A DNA stretch of 64,000 nt from Palsa-504 sp963742795 (GTDB lineage: Bacteria; Actinomycetota; Actinomycetes; Streptosporangiales; Streptosporangiaceae): NCBI GenBank assembly GCA_963742795.1, contig CAVUNL010000005.1, positions 444,766-508,765 of the forward strand, read 5' to 3'. This document shows positions 38,381 to 46,596 of the stretch, piece after piece. Positions within the stretch are counted from its first letter, which is position 1. The number at the start of each line of letters is the position of its first letter. The translations under genes and the position numbers were made by a program. Under the pieces are notes generated by a model. It searched no databases. It was not told the DNA's origin and worked only from the letters and a program-made list of their open reading frames with translations.

Positions 38381-38430
38381 ATGAAACCCGGGTTTCACCA
38401 CGTTAGAGCGCAGTGAAACCCGGGTTTCAC
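38381..38430. repeat. 50-bp stem-loop repeat, copy 1
   Basis: Arm 1 (38381-38398) and arm 2 (38413-38430) are both of the type GTGAAACCCGGGTTTCAC, which is also a palindrome by itself. The 14-nt centre is cacgttagagcgca. The element lies between the divergent Nudix and PIG-L genes. A second copy with the same 18-14-18 layout is at 63024-63073. Confidence 0.85.
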
Positions 38431-38551
38431 TGCGTTGCGGTCCGTTGGGCACGTATGGGACGACGCCGGAAGCGGGCGGGCGCGGCCCGCTGTGCGACGA
38501 TCGTTACCTGAGTAGCGCAGGAGACTGAGGAGAACGCGGAAAGGGGCGGCA

Positions 38552-39259
38552 ATGGAGCCGATGCCGGAGGACTGGGACAGGGCCGTCGCGGTGGTGGCGC
38601 ACCCGGATGATCTGGAGTACGGCGTGGCCTCCGCCATTGCCCGCTGGACCGGGCAGGGGAAGCAGGTGAGCTACCTGCTCGCCACCAAAGGCGAGGCGGG
38701 CATCGCCGGCATGCCTCCGGACCAGGTCGCGCCGCTGCGGATGGAGGAAGAACGGCGCAGCGCGGCGGTGGTGGGCGTGAGCCAGGTGCTGTTCCTCGAC
38801 GGCCATCTTGACGGGCTGGTCGAGTACGGGGTGCCGCTGCGGCGTGACCTGGCCAGGGCTTTCCGCATGCTCGATCCCCAGGTCGTCATCACCACCAGCT
38901 TCGACCTCACCTGGGGCGACGAGGGTCCGGTCAACCACGCCGACCATCGTGCCGTGGGGCTAGCCGTGCTGGATGCCTGCCGGGATGCCGCGAACGAGTG
39001 GGTCTTCCCCGAGGCCGGGTCGCCCTGCACCGGCATCCGCGACGCCTACGTGGCCACGATGGGCAACCCGACTCACTTCGTGGACGTGACCGCCACCATC
39101 GACGCGGGCGTCGCGTCGCTGCGCGAGCACCAGGCCTACATCGACGGCCTGGGCCGCGAGTTCGATCCCGATGAGTTCCTGCGGAACATGGCGGGCTACG
39201 TGGGGCTAGGCGCTGGGTGCGAATACGCCGTCGCTTTCCACCGTTATCCGATGGGATAG
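38552..39259 (+). CDS. PIG-L/LmbE-family deacetylase
   Basis: The 235-residue protein belongs to the zinc-dependent GlcNAc deacetylase family, which includes mycothiol enzymes in actinobacteria. Zinc ligands are His and Asp in VVAHPDDLE and His in NHADHRAVG; other marks are LATKGEAGI and LDGHLDGLVEYG. It is a general family member; I cannot tell whether it acts in mycothiol metabolism. The start has AAAGGGG upstream. A strong terminator follows the stop. Confidence 0.88.
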   Translation: MEPMPEDWDRAVAVVAHPDDLEYGVASAIARWTGQGKQVSYLLATKGEAGIAGMPPDQVAPLRMEEERRSAAVVGVSQVLFLDGHLDGLVEYGVPLRRDLARAFRMLDPQVVITTSFDLTWGDEGPVNHADHRAVGLAVLDACRDAANEWVFPEAGSPCTGIRDAYVATMGNPTHFVDVTATIDAGVASLREHQAYIDGLGREFDPDEFLRNMAGYVGLGAGCEYAVAFHRYPMG

Positions 39260-39268
39260 ACATAAACA

Positions 39269-39301
39269 AGGCCCCCTCCATGTATGAGATGGAGGGGGCC
39301 T
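39269..39301. terminator. Hairpin terminator, 13-bp stem, likely bidirectional
   Basis: AGGCCCCCTCCAT at 39269-39281 pairs perfectly with 39289-39301 across a 7-nt loop, starting 10 nt after the deacetylase stop. On the minus strand the stem is followed by TTGTTTATG, so it may also stop transcription from the enoyl-CoA hydratase side. Confidence 0.9.
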
Positions 39302-39716
39302 CATTGGCACCGCCGTGCCAGATCGGCCAGTCACCCGGCCTTTCTGGCCCTACGGGCCGCCCGCCAGGGCCAGGCCCCGGCGCGAAAGCCCGGTTTCCCG
39401 GTCCTTCCCGCCTCCCGGAGCTTCCCCCGGGTGGTGCCCGTTTCCAACGGTGAAAGTATTTCTATCGTGTCGGCCAGTGCCGCGCAAGGGTTATCCGCCG
39501 GCTATTTAAATTCTTTTCGGTATCCACATTATTTCCACAGATCGCGGGCGGTTTTCCGCAGCTGATGGTCGTTATCCACCGAATAATTCACAGCCTGTCC
39601 ACACGTTACCGGGGGTAACTCGGGAAATACCTAAAATAGCGGCTGCTGCCGGTAATCGGGTGGTCTTCGCCGATCACGCGGACGGGTGGGCGTCCCCCCG
39701 GTGGCGGCCCGGCTGC
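39302..39716. other. Convergent intergenic region, no gene seen
   Basis: This 415-bp region lies between the 3' ends of two convergent genes, so no promoter is expected. Its first half is GC-rich with several short inverted repeats (for example tggcaccgccgtgcca near 39305). Its second half turns AT-richer and holds a cluster of DnaA-box-like 9-mers and a perfect GTTACC-GGG-GGTAAC hairpin at 39605-39619. I find no credible ORF. Confidence 0.7.
39491..39604 (+). promoter_or_regulatory. Cluster of six DnaA-box-like 9-mers
   Basis: All lie on the plus strand: ttatccgcc (39491), gtatccaca (39520), atttccaca (39531), ttttccgca (39552), ttatccacc (39572) and ctgtccaca (39596). The consensus boxes are TTATCCACA or, in actinobacteria, TTGTCCACA; the last site has one mismatch to the latter. 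The DNA between them is unusually AT-rich for this window (gctatttaaattctttt). Confidence 0.5.
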
Positions 39717-40496
39717 TTACTCGCGGCCGCGGCTCCAGTGCGGCTTGCGCTTGTCCAGGAACGCCCGCATTCCCTCCCGCGCGTCGGGAAGCTGGCTGGT
39801 CGCGGCCATGACCTCGATGGCGTAGGCGTAGGCCTTGGGCTGGTCCAGGTCGACCTGGGCGTACAGCGCCTGCTTGCCGATGCCCTTGCTCTCCGCCGAC
39901 CCGCGGGTGACCCGCTCGAGGAGATCCTGAACGGCGGTGTCGAGTTGCGCGGCCGGCACGACCCGGTTGACCAGCCCCCAGTCCAGCGCGGTACGCGCGT
40001 CGATGGCGTCACCCGACATGGCCATCTCCGCGGCCCGCTTGCGGCCGACGTTCCTGGCGATGGCCACCATCGGGGTGTGGCAGAACCAGCCACCCTTGCC
40101 GCCGGGCGCGGCAAAGCCGGCGTCTTCGCTGGCCACGGCCAGATCAGCGCTGGCTACCAGCTGGCATCCGGCCGCCGTGGCCAGCCCGTGCACGCGCGCT
40201 ACCACCGGCTGGGGAACCTGCTGCACCAGCGTCATCAGCTCGGTGCAGGTCATCAGCAGCGAGCGGACCGCGGACAGGTCAGCATCGGCGACATCGGCGA
40301 AGTCATGCCCGGCGCTGAAGACCGGCCCGTTGCCGGCCAGCACGATGCCGAGGGCGTCGCTGTCCCCGACGTCGGCGAACGCGGCGATCAGCTCGCGCAT
40401 GTGCTCCAGCGACAGCGCATTCCGCCGCTGCGGACGGTTCATCGTGATGGTGGCGAACTCGCCGGACCGTTCGACCAGGATGTGCTCGAAACCCAT
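39717..40496 (-). CDS. Enoyl-CoA hydratase/isomerase family protein
   Basis: The 259-residue crotonase-fold protein shows ITMNRPQRRNALSLEHM, the oxyanion segment FSAGHDFADV, and VARVHGLATAAGCQLVASADLAVAS. Its likeness to the ECHDC3-type branch is suggested by AAPGGKGGWFCHTPMVAIARNVGRKRAAEMAMSG (cited in parts). The usual second catalytic Glu is not obvious, so hydratase activity is uncertain; acyl-CoA binding is likely. ATG 40496 is chosen over GTG 40502. It runs in the same direction as the LLM gene upstream. Confidence 0.88.
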   Translation of the reverse strand: MGFEHILVERSGEFATITMNRPQRRNALSLEHMRELIAAFADVGDSDALGIVLAGNGPVFSAGHDFADVADADLSAVRSLLMTCTELMTLVQQVPQPVVARVHGLATAAGCQLVASADLAVASEDAGFAAPGGKGGWFCHTPMVAIARNVGRKRAAEMAMSGDAIDARTALDWGLVNRVVPAAQLDTAVQDLLERVTRGSAESKGIGKQALYAQVDLDQPKAYAYAIEVMAATSQLPDAREGMRAFLDKRKPHWSRGRE

Positions 40497-40522
40497 GACC
40501 ACCAGCCTACGTCGGCCTTCGG

Positions 40523-41386
40523 TCAGGCGATCGCCTCGGCGAGCAGGGATATCTGGTCGAGCCGGGACGCGGTGGGGACGAAGATGATCTCGTCGCAGCC
40601 GCTGGCTTCGAACGCCGCGAGGTAGGACTTGACCATCTCCGGGCTGACCGCCGCGCTCCCCGCGATCATGTTGGCGATCTCGCCGAGCCAGCCGTAGTAA
40701 TGCAAGAGATAGCCCTCCGCCTGGCTGCGGGCCTCGGGTCCGAGCCCGAAGTAGGCCAGGGTGAGCTTGCGCGGCCGGCCCGGGCGGCCCGCGTCCTGCC
40801 AGGCCTGATCCACGCCCGCCGCGGCCTGGGCGAACATGTCAGGCGTGCCGCCGCCCATGATCCAGCCGTCGGCCAGCCGGGCGACCCGGCGGAAGGTGGC
40901 CTCACTCGCGCCGCCCAGGATGATCTCGGGGCCGCCACGCCGGGCGGGCTCGGGCCCGATCGCGCCGGCGTAGCCGAACTCCTCACCGGACCAGACCCGC
41001 TTCATCATGGCGATCTGCTCTTCCAGCCGCCGTCCGCGGCCCTGCATGCTAACGCCGCTGGCCGCGAAGTCGTCCTCCCGGCCGCCCAGGCCCAGGCCCA
41101 GGACCAGGCGCCCGCCGGAGAGCCGGTCGAGCGAGGCCGCCTGCTTGGCGAACAACGCGGAGTTCGTGTAGAGCGGTGCCAGCAGCACGCCCGTGGTCAG
41201 CCGGATCTGGCTAGTGACCGCGGCCGCGGCGCTGAGGGCGACGAACTCCTCGTAGTTGGGGTACACGAGGCGGCCGATCGTGCCCAGGGTGCTGAACCCG
41301 GCTTCCTCGGCGTGCCTAGCCCAGTCGATGAGGGTCCGGCCTTCGGTGTCGGGGACCGTGTTGGGCAGGCCGATTCCGATGTCCAC
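40523..41386 (-). CDS. LLM-class F420-dependent oxidoreductase
   Basis: The 287-residue TIM-barrel enzyme starts at GTG 41386, with GGAGG 7 nt upstream. Family marks are VDIGIGLPNTVPDTEG, GFSTLGTIGRLVYPNYEEFVAL, RLTTGVLLAPLYTNSALFAKQAASLDRLSGGRLVLGLGLGGRE (cited in parts) and PEIILGGASEATFRRVARLADGWIMGG. Such enzymes use F420H2 or FMN to reduce or oxidise small molecules. The adjacent enoyl-CoA hydratase, 26 bp downstream, suggests a shared degradative role. Confidence 0.87.
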   Translation of the reverse strand: MDIGIGLPNTVPDTEGRTLIDWARHAEEAGFSTLGTIGRLVYPNYEEFVALSAAAAVTSQIRLTTGVLLAPLYTNSALFAKQAASLDRLSGGRLVLGLGLGGREDDFAASGVSMQGRGRRLEEQIAMMKRVWSGEEFGYAGAIGPEPARRGGPEIILGGASEATFRRVARLADGWIMGGGTPDMFAQAAAGVDQAWQDAGRPGRPRKLTLAYFGLGPEARSQAEGYLLHYYGWLGEIANMIAGSAAVSPEMVKSYLAAFEASGCDEIIFVPTASRLDQISLLAEAIA

Positions 41387-41580
41387 GCCAAACCTCCGCA
41401 GGCTTGTCCTGTTTCGCCGTCGAATGGAACAGCAGTGAGATAATCCAAGCACTGCGCCGGGCTCCAGGTGCGGGCGGCCCGATAATCCGGGGCGCCGACG
41501 ACCGAAATCAGCCGCGCCAGCGGAAGAACGCGATGGCGAGCAGGTACGACAGGCCGCTCACCGCGAGGGGCCGAGAGCGG

Positions 41581-43077
41581 CTACTTGATGATGAGGAGGA
41601 TGATGCCGGCGATGAGGGCCAGGGCGGCGATCGCGCCGGTGACTCGGCGACCGTACGGCCATACCCGTGGCTCGGCTCGCAGGCCGAGGATGAACTGGCG
41701 GGCCAGAGTGTAGGCGGCCAGGCCGACGACCGCCACCGGACCGGACCGCGCGAGCCCGTCGACTAGCACGACGATCAGGACCGCTCCCCCGCTGATCAGC
41801 GCGGACAGCGCCTCCAGCAGTTGGGCGGGAGCCCGGCGGCAGCCCAGCCGGCGGTCCGAGGACCACACGCCCCAGCGGGCCGCGGTGGGCCGCCCGGTAC
41901 AGCAGCCAGCCCAGAAACACCCGGGACGGCCGATGGACATGCCGATGAGCAAGGCAGGCGCGGCCGCCGCCAGGTAGGCCCCAGCCGGGATGCCCGGCCC
42001 CGCGAGGGCGGCCGCGGCGACGACCACGGCGGCGCCGGCCACGAAGCCCTGGATGCACCAACCGTCGAACTTCTTGCCGCGGTGCACGGCGACATACCAG
42101 GCCTTCCCGCCGATCACGCCCGCGATGATGGCGATCACCGAGAACAGCATCGGGCGGAACAGGGTGTAGTGGCCGTGGTTCAGCAGCAGCGCCTCCAGGC
42201 CCAGGCCGACCAGGACGCCCAGGCCGACCAGGGTCGCGTAGGCGAACCGGATGACCCCAGGCACCTTACTGCGCAGCATCGTCGAGGTGTGGGTGGTGGC
42301 CGTTGCCTCTGCCGGGATCTCCACCCGGCGGGGCGGAGGCACCCGGTACACGCCAGCCGGATCATGGCCAGGCGGCGGATAGGACCGGTAGGACCGGCCG
42401 CCGGTCCGCGCGACCGAGCGCGCGGTCACCGTCCAGTCGCCCTGGTTGATCCCGCGGACCTCCGCCGTGATGGCCACCGGGCCGCTGCCCGGGATGATCC
42501 CGTCGACCGTTTCCTCCTGCCAGAACGAGTCACGGGGCTGGGGCTTCCCGGTCACGTCGGTCCGGTGGCCGGAGAAGCGGATCGTCGCGCTGAACGGCTC
42601 GCCGGACTCGCCGGGGTCGAGCCAGTAGGTGGGGGTCAGCAGTTCCTCGACCGCTTTGGCGGCCCACTTGGGCACGTCGTCCGCGGGGTCGGCGGGCGTC
42701 GTCCCGGGCTCGGCGGCGACCGGCGTGGCGGCTGCGGCGGGCTGCGCGGGGGCCGACCGGGCCGACGCGGCGACGGGCTGGATCAGCCGGGCGGCGCCCC
42801 GGTCAAGGCCGTTGTTGGCGGACGTCAACCCCGCGGGCAGGTCCTGGCCGGGGGACGTCTTCTTGGCGGCGGCCAGGCCGGGCGGGACGGCCGGGGCGGA
42901 CGATGAGCCAGGCGATGTCTTCTTGGAGGTCAGGCCGGGCGGGACGGCGGGTGCCGACCCTGAGCCAGGGGGTGCGGCGGCCGGGGCGGTGCCGGCGGGC
43001 CGGGGCCGCGGCTGGGCGGCCCGGGCCGCGGGGTTTCCGCGCCGGTTGCCCTTTTTGTTCCTCTTCGTCGGCGGCAT
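41581..43077 (-). CDS. Lgt-like membrane protein with long disordered N-terminus
   Basis: The 498-residue protein has a basic, Pro/Ala-rich N-terminus of about 130 residues with a repeat (APAVPPGL followed by KKTSPG, twice). Next is a soluble domain around YWLDPGESGEPFSATIRFSGHRTD, then about six membrane helices. The helix region contains IGRPGCFWAGCCTGRPTA and LGCRRAPAQLLEALSAL, which resemble the core of prolipoprotein diacylglyceryl transferase, in a form typical of actinobacterial Lgt-like paralogues. The usual Lgt signature is incomplete, so lipidation activity is unproven. Confidence 0.65.
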   Translation of the reverse strand: MPPTKRNKKGNRRGNPAARAAQPRPRPAGTAPAAAPPGSGSAPAVPPGLTSKKTSPGSSSAPAVPPGLAAAKKTSPGQDLPAGLTSANNGLDRGAARLIQPVAASARSAPAQPAAAATPVAAEPGTTPADPADDVPKWAAKAVEELLTPTYWLDPGESGEPFSATIRFSGHRTDVTGKPQPRDSFWQEETVDGIIPGSGPVAITAEVRGINQGDWTVTARSVARTGGRSYRSYPPPGHDPAGVYRVPPPRRVEIPAEATATTHTSTMLRSKVPGVIRFAYATLVGLGVLVGLGLEALLLNHGHYTLFRPMLFSVIAIIAGVIGGKAWYVAVHRGKKFDGWCIQGFVAGAAVVVAAAALAGPGIPAGAYLAAAAPALLIGMSIGRPGCFWAGCCTGRPTAARWGVWSSDRRLGCRRAPAQLLEALSALISGGAVLIVVLVDGLARSGPVAVVGLAAYTLARQFILGLRAEPRVWPYGRRVTGAIAALALIAGIILLIIK

Positions 43078-43249
43078 CGTCTTCCTTCCCCGGCTGGCAT
43101 CACATCGTCGCCGTCCAGACCGGCCGAGTGCTGGACGGGTCGTTGCGTGCGGATGATGTCTCGATGAAGACCACGGGATGACGCCGTGAACACCCTGGGC
43201 TGACTGTGACTTGCGTCCATTTTATCGGGTTCGGCCAGAACCTGATGCG

Positions 43250-43292
43250 GGCGGCGTCCGGGAAGCGGGCACCACGGTCCGTTCGGCAAAAA
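43250..43292 (+). repeat. Dispersed repeat, copy next to npdG
   Basis: This copy carries the core ggcaccacggtccgttcgg (43268-43286) that is identical, on the other strand, upstream of the MFS exporter. It lies just after the stop of npdG and is followed by a short A-run. Confidence 0.55.
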
Positions 43293-43298
43293 AGGATT

Positions 43299-43967
43299 TT
43301 AGATGTCGGTGATCCGGATTCCGGCGTGCGCCTTGTAGCGGCGGTTGATGGAGACCAGGTTGGCCGTGAGGGCCTCGACCTGAGCGCAGTTGCGCAGGCG
43401 CCCGGCGTAGACGCCGCGCACGCCGGGGATCCGCGCGGCCAGGGCCTGCACCAGGTCGGTCGCGGGGCGGTCGTCGCCCAGCACCAGCACGTCCAGGTCC
43501 ATGCTTTCCACCTCGGGGTCGAGCAGCAGGACCGCAGAGACGTGGTGGAACGCCGCGACCACCCGGCTGTCCGGGAGCAGCGCGGCGGCCTGCTCGGCGG
43601 CGCTGCCCTCGGGGACGGGCAGCGGGTAGGCGCCGCGGTCGTCGAAGCCGAGCGGGTTCACGCAGTCGACCAGGATCTTGTCCGCCAGGTCGGGCGCGAG
43701 CGGGGCCAGCAGCTCGCCGTGGCCCTCAAAGGGGACCGCGGCGATCACCAGGCTCGCCTCCCGGGCGGCGTCGCGGTTGGCCATGCCCTGGACGTGGTGG
43801 CCGAGCAGGCTGGCCACGGTCCGGGCCCGTTCCTCGCTGCGGGATCCGATGATCACCGGGTGCCCGGCCCGCGCGAACCTGAAGGCCAGGCCGCGGCCCT
43901 GGTCGCCGGTTCCGCCGAGGATGCCGATGACCAGGCCGTCGACGGACGGCGTTTCGCGCTCAGTCAT
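43299..43967 (-). CDS. npdG: NADPH-dependent F420 reductase
   Basis: This enzyme moves hydride between NADPH and coenzyme F420 and so supplies F420H2 to LLM oxidoreductases such as those at 31315 and 40523. The 222-residue protein begins near residue 12 with IGILGGTGDQGRGLAFRFARAGH, the dinucleotide site of the family. VIIGSRSEERA, AVPFEGH, KILVDCVNPLGFDDRGAY and the closing GVRGVYAGRLRNCAQVEALTANLVSINRRYKAHAGIRITDI (cited in parts) follow. ATG 43967 fits the family start; the longer frame is not supported. Confidence 0.92.
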   Translation of the reverse strand: MTERETPSVDGLVIGILGGTGDQGRGLAFRFARAGHPVIIGSRSEERARTVASLLGHHVQGMANRDAAREASLVIAAVPFEGHGELLAPLAPDLADKILVDCVNPLGFDDRGAYPLPVPEGSAAEQAAALLPDSRVVAAFHHVSAVLLLDPEVESMDLDVLVLGDDRPATDLVQALAARIPGVRGVYAGRLRNCAQVEALTANLVSINRRYKAHAGIRITDI

Positions 43968-44120
43968 GGCTCGATCCTGCCAGACTTCCCGATCCGCCCG
44001 ACGCGCGGGACCTGGGGCCCCCAGGGGTTCTACGGGTCGGTACCTGCGCGTTCGTTCGGATCGCAACCGTCCGTGCCGATATGGCTGCGCACAAGTACCT
44101 TCAGGGGGCACCATAGGTAC

Positions 44121-44774
44121 GTGGACGCGAACCAAGTGGCCACTCTTCGTGCGCTACTAGCCCCCACGGGATGGCTGGACCGGACCCGCGCCTTCGCGCG
44201 CGGACTACGGCAGGCGACCCGGACGCCGGGAGGGCTGCTGCTGGTCGGCACGCCCGCCGAAGAGCCCTGGCACCTCACCGCACACATGGATGAGGAGAGC
44301 CGCCTGTCCGGGATCCCCGAGCTGATGCCCACGCTGGTGCGCTGGGAGGTCCCCGCGGGCGCGCCGCCGCACCTGCGGGTCGGCCTGGAGCGGCTGGAGG
44401 CGGCCCGGCGGGGCGAGACGGTATTCGTCGTGACGCCGGCCACCGCGCCGGTCCCGCTGCTTGAGCGGGTCAGCGACGCACGCCGGGACGGGGCCACGAT
44501 CTTCGCGCTCGACCAGGGCGACCCGGAGCTTGACGCCCTGGCCCACGAAGCGATGACGATCGCGCCCGGGCCGGGCGTACCCGGGATGATGTCGTTCGGG
44601 GCGGCCCAGCACCTGGTCAGCGCGGCGTGCGGCGAGCTGGGGCGGGACGGGGATTTCGGGGCGGGCGCGGGGCGGCCTGGTACGCCTGGCTACCAGCGGT
44701 ACCGTCCGGGCGTGCGCGGGCTGAAGGACCGGGTGGCGCACCTGCTGGACGTGGTGAGCGGGCCGAACCCATAA
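44121..44774 (+). CDS. Conserved hypothetical protein
   Basis: From GTG 44121 the product is 217 residues. It includes LVGTPAEEPWHLTAHMDEESRLSGIPELMPTLVRW (cited in parts), LLERVSDARRDGATIFALDQGDPELDALAHEAM and a C-terminal LKDRVAHLLDVV. The middle resembles the nucleotide-like part of sugar-isomerase (SIS) domains, but the similarity is weak. I believe this is a known actinobacterial family of unknown function. It diverges from npdG and converges with the YbjQ-like pair. Confidence 0.7.
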   Translation: MDANQVATLRALLAPTGWLDRTRAFARGLRQATRTPGGLLLVGTPAEEPWHLTAHMDEESRLSGIPELMPTLVRWEVPAGAPPHLRVGLERLEAARRGETVFVVTPATAPVPLLERVSDARRDGATIFALDQGDPELDALAHEAMTIAPGPGVPGMMSFGAAQHLVSAACGELGRDGDFGAGAGRPGTPGYQRYRPGVRGLKDRVAHLLDVVSGPNP

Positions 44775-44788
44775 AACCCCGTAGGTCC

Positions 44789-45640
44789 TCACGCGTCCAG
44801 GGTCAGGACCATGGTCGGGCGCTCGATGATGTGGTCGGGGCGCAGGGGGCGCACGGCGGTGCCGATGGCGAAGAACTCGGTGGTGTGCGAGCCCCAGGTG
44901 TGGCTGTGCTGGCGCAGCTGGACGCCGACGATGCCCTCCGCGTGCAGTTCCTCGGCCTCGGCCTGCATCCGGCTCATGGCCAGCTCGCGGGCGTCGTAGA
45001 GGGCCTGGGTGAACTGCTCGATCTCCACGTTGCGGCCGATGTTGCCCATCTTGGCGCCGAGCTTCTGGTGCGCGATGTGGTACACGCACGAGCCCATCAC
45101 CATGCCGAGCGGCGCGTAGCCGGCCCGGATCAGGGTCCAGAAGTCCTGGCCGGACAGGTCCGAGGTGAACGGCTGCTTCTTGTTGTTGCGCCAGTTGTCC
45201 ACTCCCCCGCCGCCGGCCCCCTCCTCGGCCTTGACCGCGGTGCCGACCGCGATGAACTCGGCGATGTCGGCGCCGAACTCCTTCATCTCCACGTCCAGCC
45301 GGACGCCGACGATCCCGTCGGCGCGCAACGCGTCGGCCTCGGCCTCCATCCGGGTCATCGCCAGCTCGCGCGCGTGGTACATGGCCTGGGACAGCACGTC
45401 GAGCTCCTGGTTGCGGCTCCACCGGCCGACCTGCAGCCCGACGTGGTAGATCGAGCTGCCCAGCACCAGGCCGAGCGGCCGGAATCCGGCCTCCCGGACC
45501 AGCAGGAACTCGTTGACCGACAGGTCGGAGGTGAAGATCGAGCCGGCCCGGCCGGGCTGCAGCTCGGCTAGGCGCTTCATGGCATCCTGCGGGACCCCGG
45601 CGGCATCCAGCTCGGTGGCGATGTTGCCCTGGTCGGTCAT
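44789..45640 (-). CDS. YbjQ/UPF0145-type protein, two domains
   Basis: The 283-residue protein holds two copies of the YbjQ-type domain, each starting with FTSDLS and a GFRPLGLVLGSSIYHVG-like or GYAPLGMVMGSCVYHIA-like stretch and followed by a helix (YHARELAMTRMEAEADAL, YDARELAMSRMQAEAEEL). GIVGVRL or GIVGVQL and EFIAVGTAV or EFFAIGTAV end each domain. The family has been called heavy-metal binding but its role is not settled. ATG 45640 has GGAGAAG 5 nt upstream. The gene at 45649 is a diverged paralogue. Confidence 0.85.
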   Translation of the reverse strand: MTDQGNIATELDAAGVPQDAMKRLAELQPGRAGSIFTSDLSVNEFLLVREAGFRPLGLVLGSSIYHVGLQVGRWSRNQELDVLSQAMYHARELAMTRMEAEADALRADGIVGVRLDVEMKEFGADIAEFIAVGTAVKAEEGAGGGGVDNWRNNKKQPFTSDLSGQDFWTLIRAGYAPLGMVMGSCVYHIAHQKLGAKMGNIGRNVEIEQFTQALYDARELAMSRMQAEAEELHAEGIVGVQLRQHSHTWGSHTTEFFAIGTAVRPLRPDHIIERPTMVLTLDA

Positions 45641-45648
45641 GACTTCTC

Positions 45649-46587
45649 CTATATCCGGATCCTGGCGGCCTGGCGGCGCTGGGGGTCGAGCGACATGATG
45701 GCCAGCGTCGGGCCGCTGTGCTGCTGCTCGGACTGCGCGAACCGGGCGATCGCAGTGCCGATGGTAGTGGCCTCGACGATGTGGTCGCGGCGGCCCTCCA
45801 TGGCCGGGCATTCCCGTTCCCGCACCCGGATGTCCATGGTGGCGATCACCACGCCCTCGCCGCCGAGCCGCCGGACGTCACGTTCCAGCTGCTGCCGCGA
45901 GTCGTGCCGGGCGTCGTTGACCAGCTCGGTGTAGCCGACGACCTCGGCGTTGCCGGATCCCCACCGGGTCTGGCCGACGGTCAGCCAGTCGTCGTGCCGG
46001 GATCCGATGGAGATGCCCAGAGCTAGGCCGGCGGGTACCCAGCCCTTCATGATCAGCTTGGCGAATTCCTGCCCGGACAGGTCGGAGGTGAAAGGCGTCC
46101 GGCGGTGGCCCGACGTGTCTTTGTTCCAGTTGGCCAGGGGGGGCACCCCAGGCGCGCGGATGGCGGTGCCGATGGCCTTGAATTCCAGGCCGCCGGCCGG
46201 GAACGAGCCGATGGTCAGCCGCACGCCCACCACCCCGTGCCCGCCGAGTTCCTCGCACTCGGTGGTCATCCGGTCGATGGCCTTGTGCCGCGCGTCATAC
46301 ATGGTCTTGACCAGCGGGGCGAACGACCCGAAGCCGCCTTGGCTGGAGACCTGGGTCACGGTGCGGGCCGGGACCCCGTAACCCCAGGACCCCCAGGCGC
46401 CCGGGCAGTTGTAGCCGCCGGTGTAACCGATGTTGTACACGGCGGCACCCAGCACCTGGCCGACCGGCTCGAAGCCGACGCTGCGGATCGCGGCGAACTC
46501 ATCCGAGGTCAGCGCGGAGCCCCACGTGCCGCTACGCCGGATCTCCTGCATCCGGGCTTCGGCGACGGGAGGGAGGTGTTCGCTCAC
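45649..46587 (-). CDS. YbjQ/UPF0145-type protein, paralogue
   Basis: This 312-residue protein again has two YbjQ-type domains (ALTSDEFAAIRSVGFEPVGQVLGAAVYNIGY and PFTSDLSGQEFAKLIMKGWVPAGLALGISIG, with GVVGVRL and EGVVIATM later). The first domain carries an insertion rich in Gly, Trp and Tyr (GGYNCPGAWGSWGYG). It lies 8 bp upstream of the paralogue on the same strand, so the two form an operon made by duplication. The GTG 46587 start nearly touches its ribosome site, so ATG 46551 is also possible. Confidence 0.82.
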   Translation of the reverse strand: MSEHLPPVAEARMQEIRRSGTWGSALTSDEFAAIRSVGFEPVGQVLGAAVYNIGYTGGYNCPGAWGSWGYGVPARTVTQVSSQGGFGSFAPLVKTMYDARHKAIDRMTTECEELGGHGVVGVRLTIGSFPAGGLEFKAIGTAIRAPGVPPLANWNKDTSGHRRTPFTSDLSGQEFAKLIMKGWVPAGLALGISIGSRHDDWLTVGQTRWGSGNAEVVGYTELVNDARHDSRQQLERDVRRLGGEGVVIATMDIRVRERECPAMEGRRDHIVEATTIGTAIARFAQSEQQHSGPTLAIMSLDPQRRQAARIRI

Positions 46588-46596
46588 CCCTCCAGC

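Noticed and set aside
39491..39604. The chromosomal origin oriC itself
   Set aside because: In actinobacteria oriC normally lies between dnaA and dnaN, neither of which is here, and the sites match the consensus imperfectly. I report it only as origin-like.
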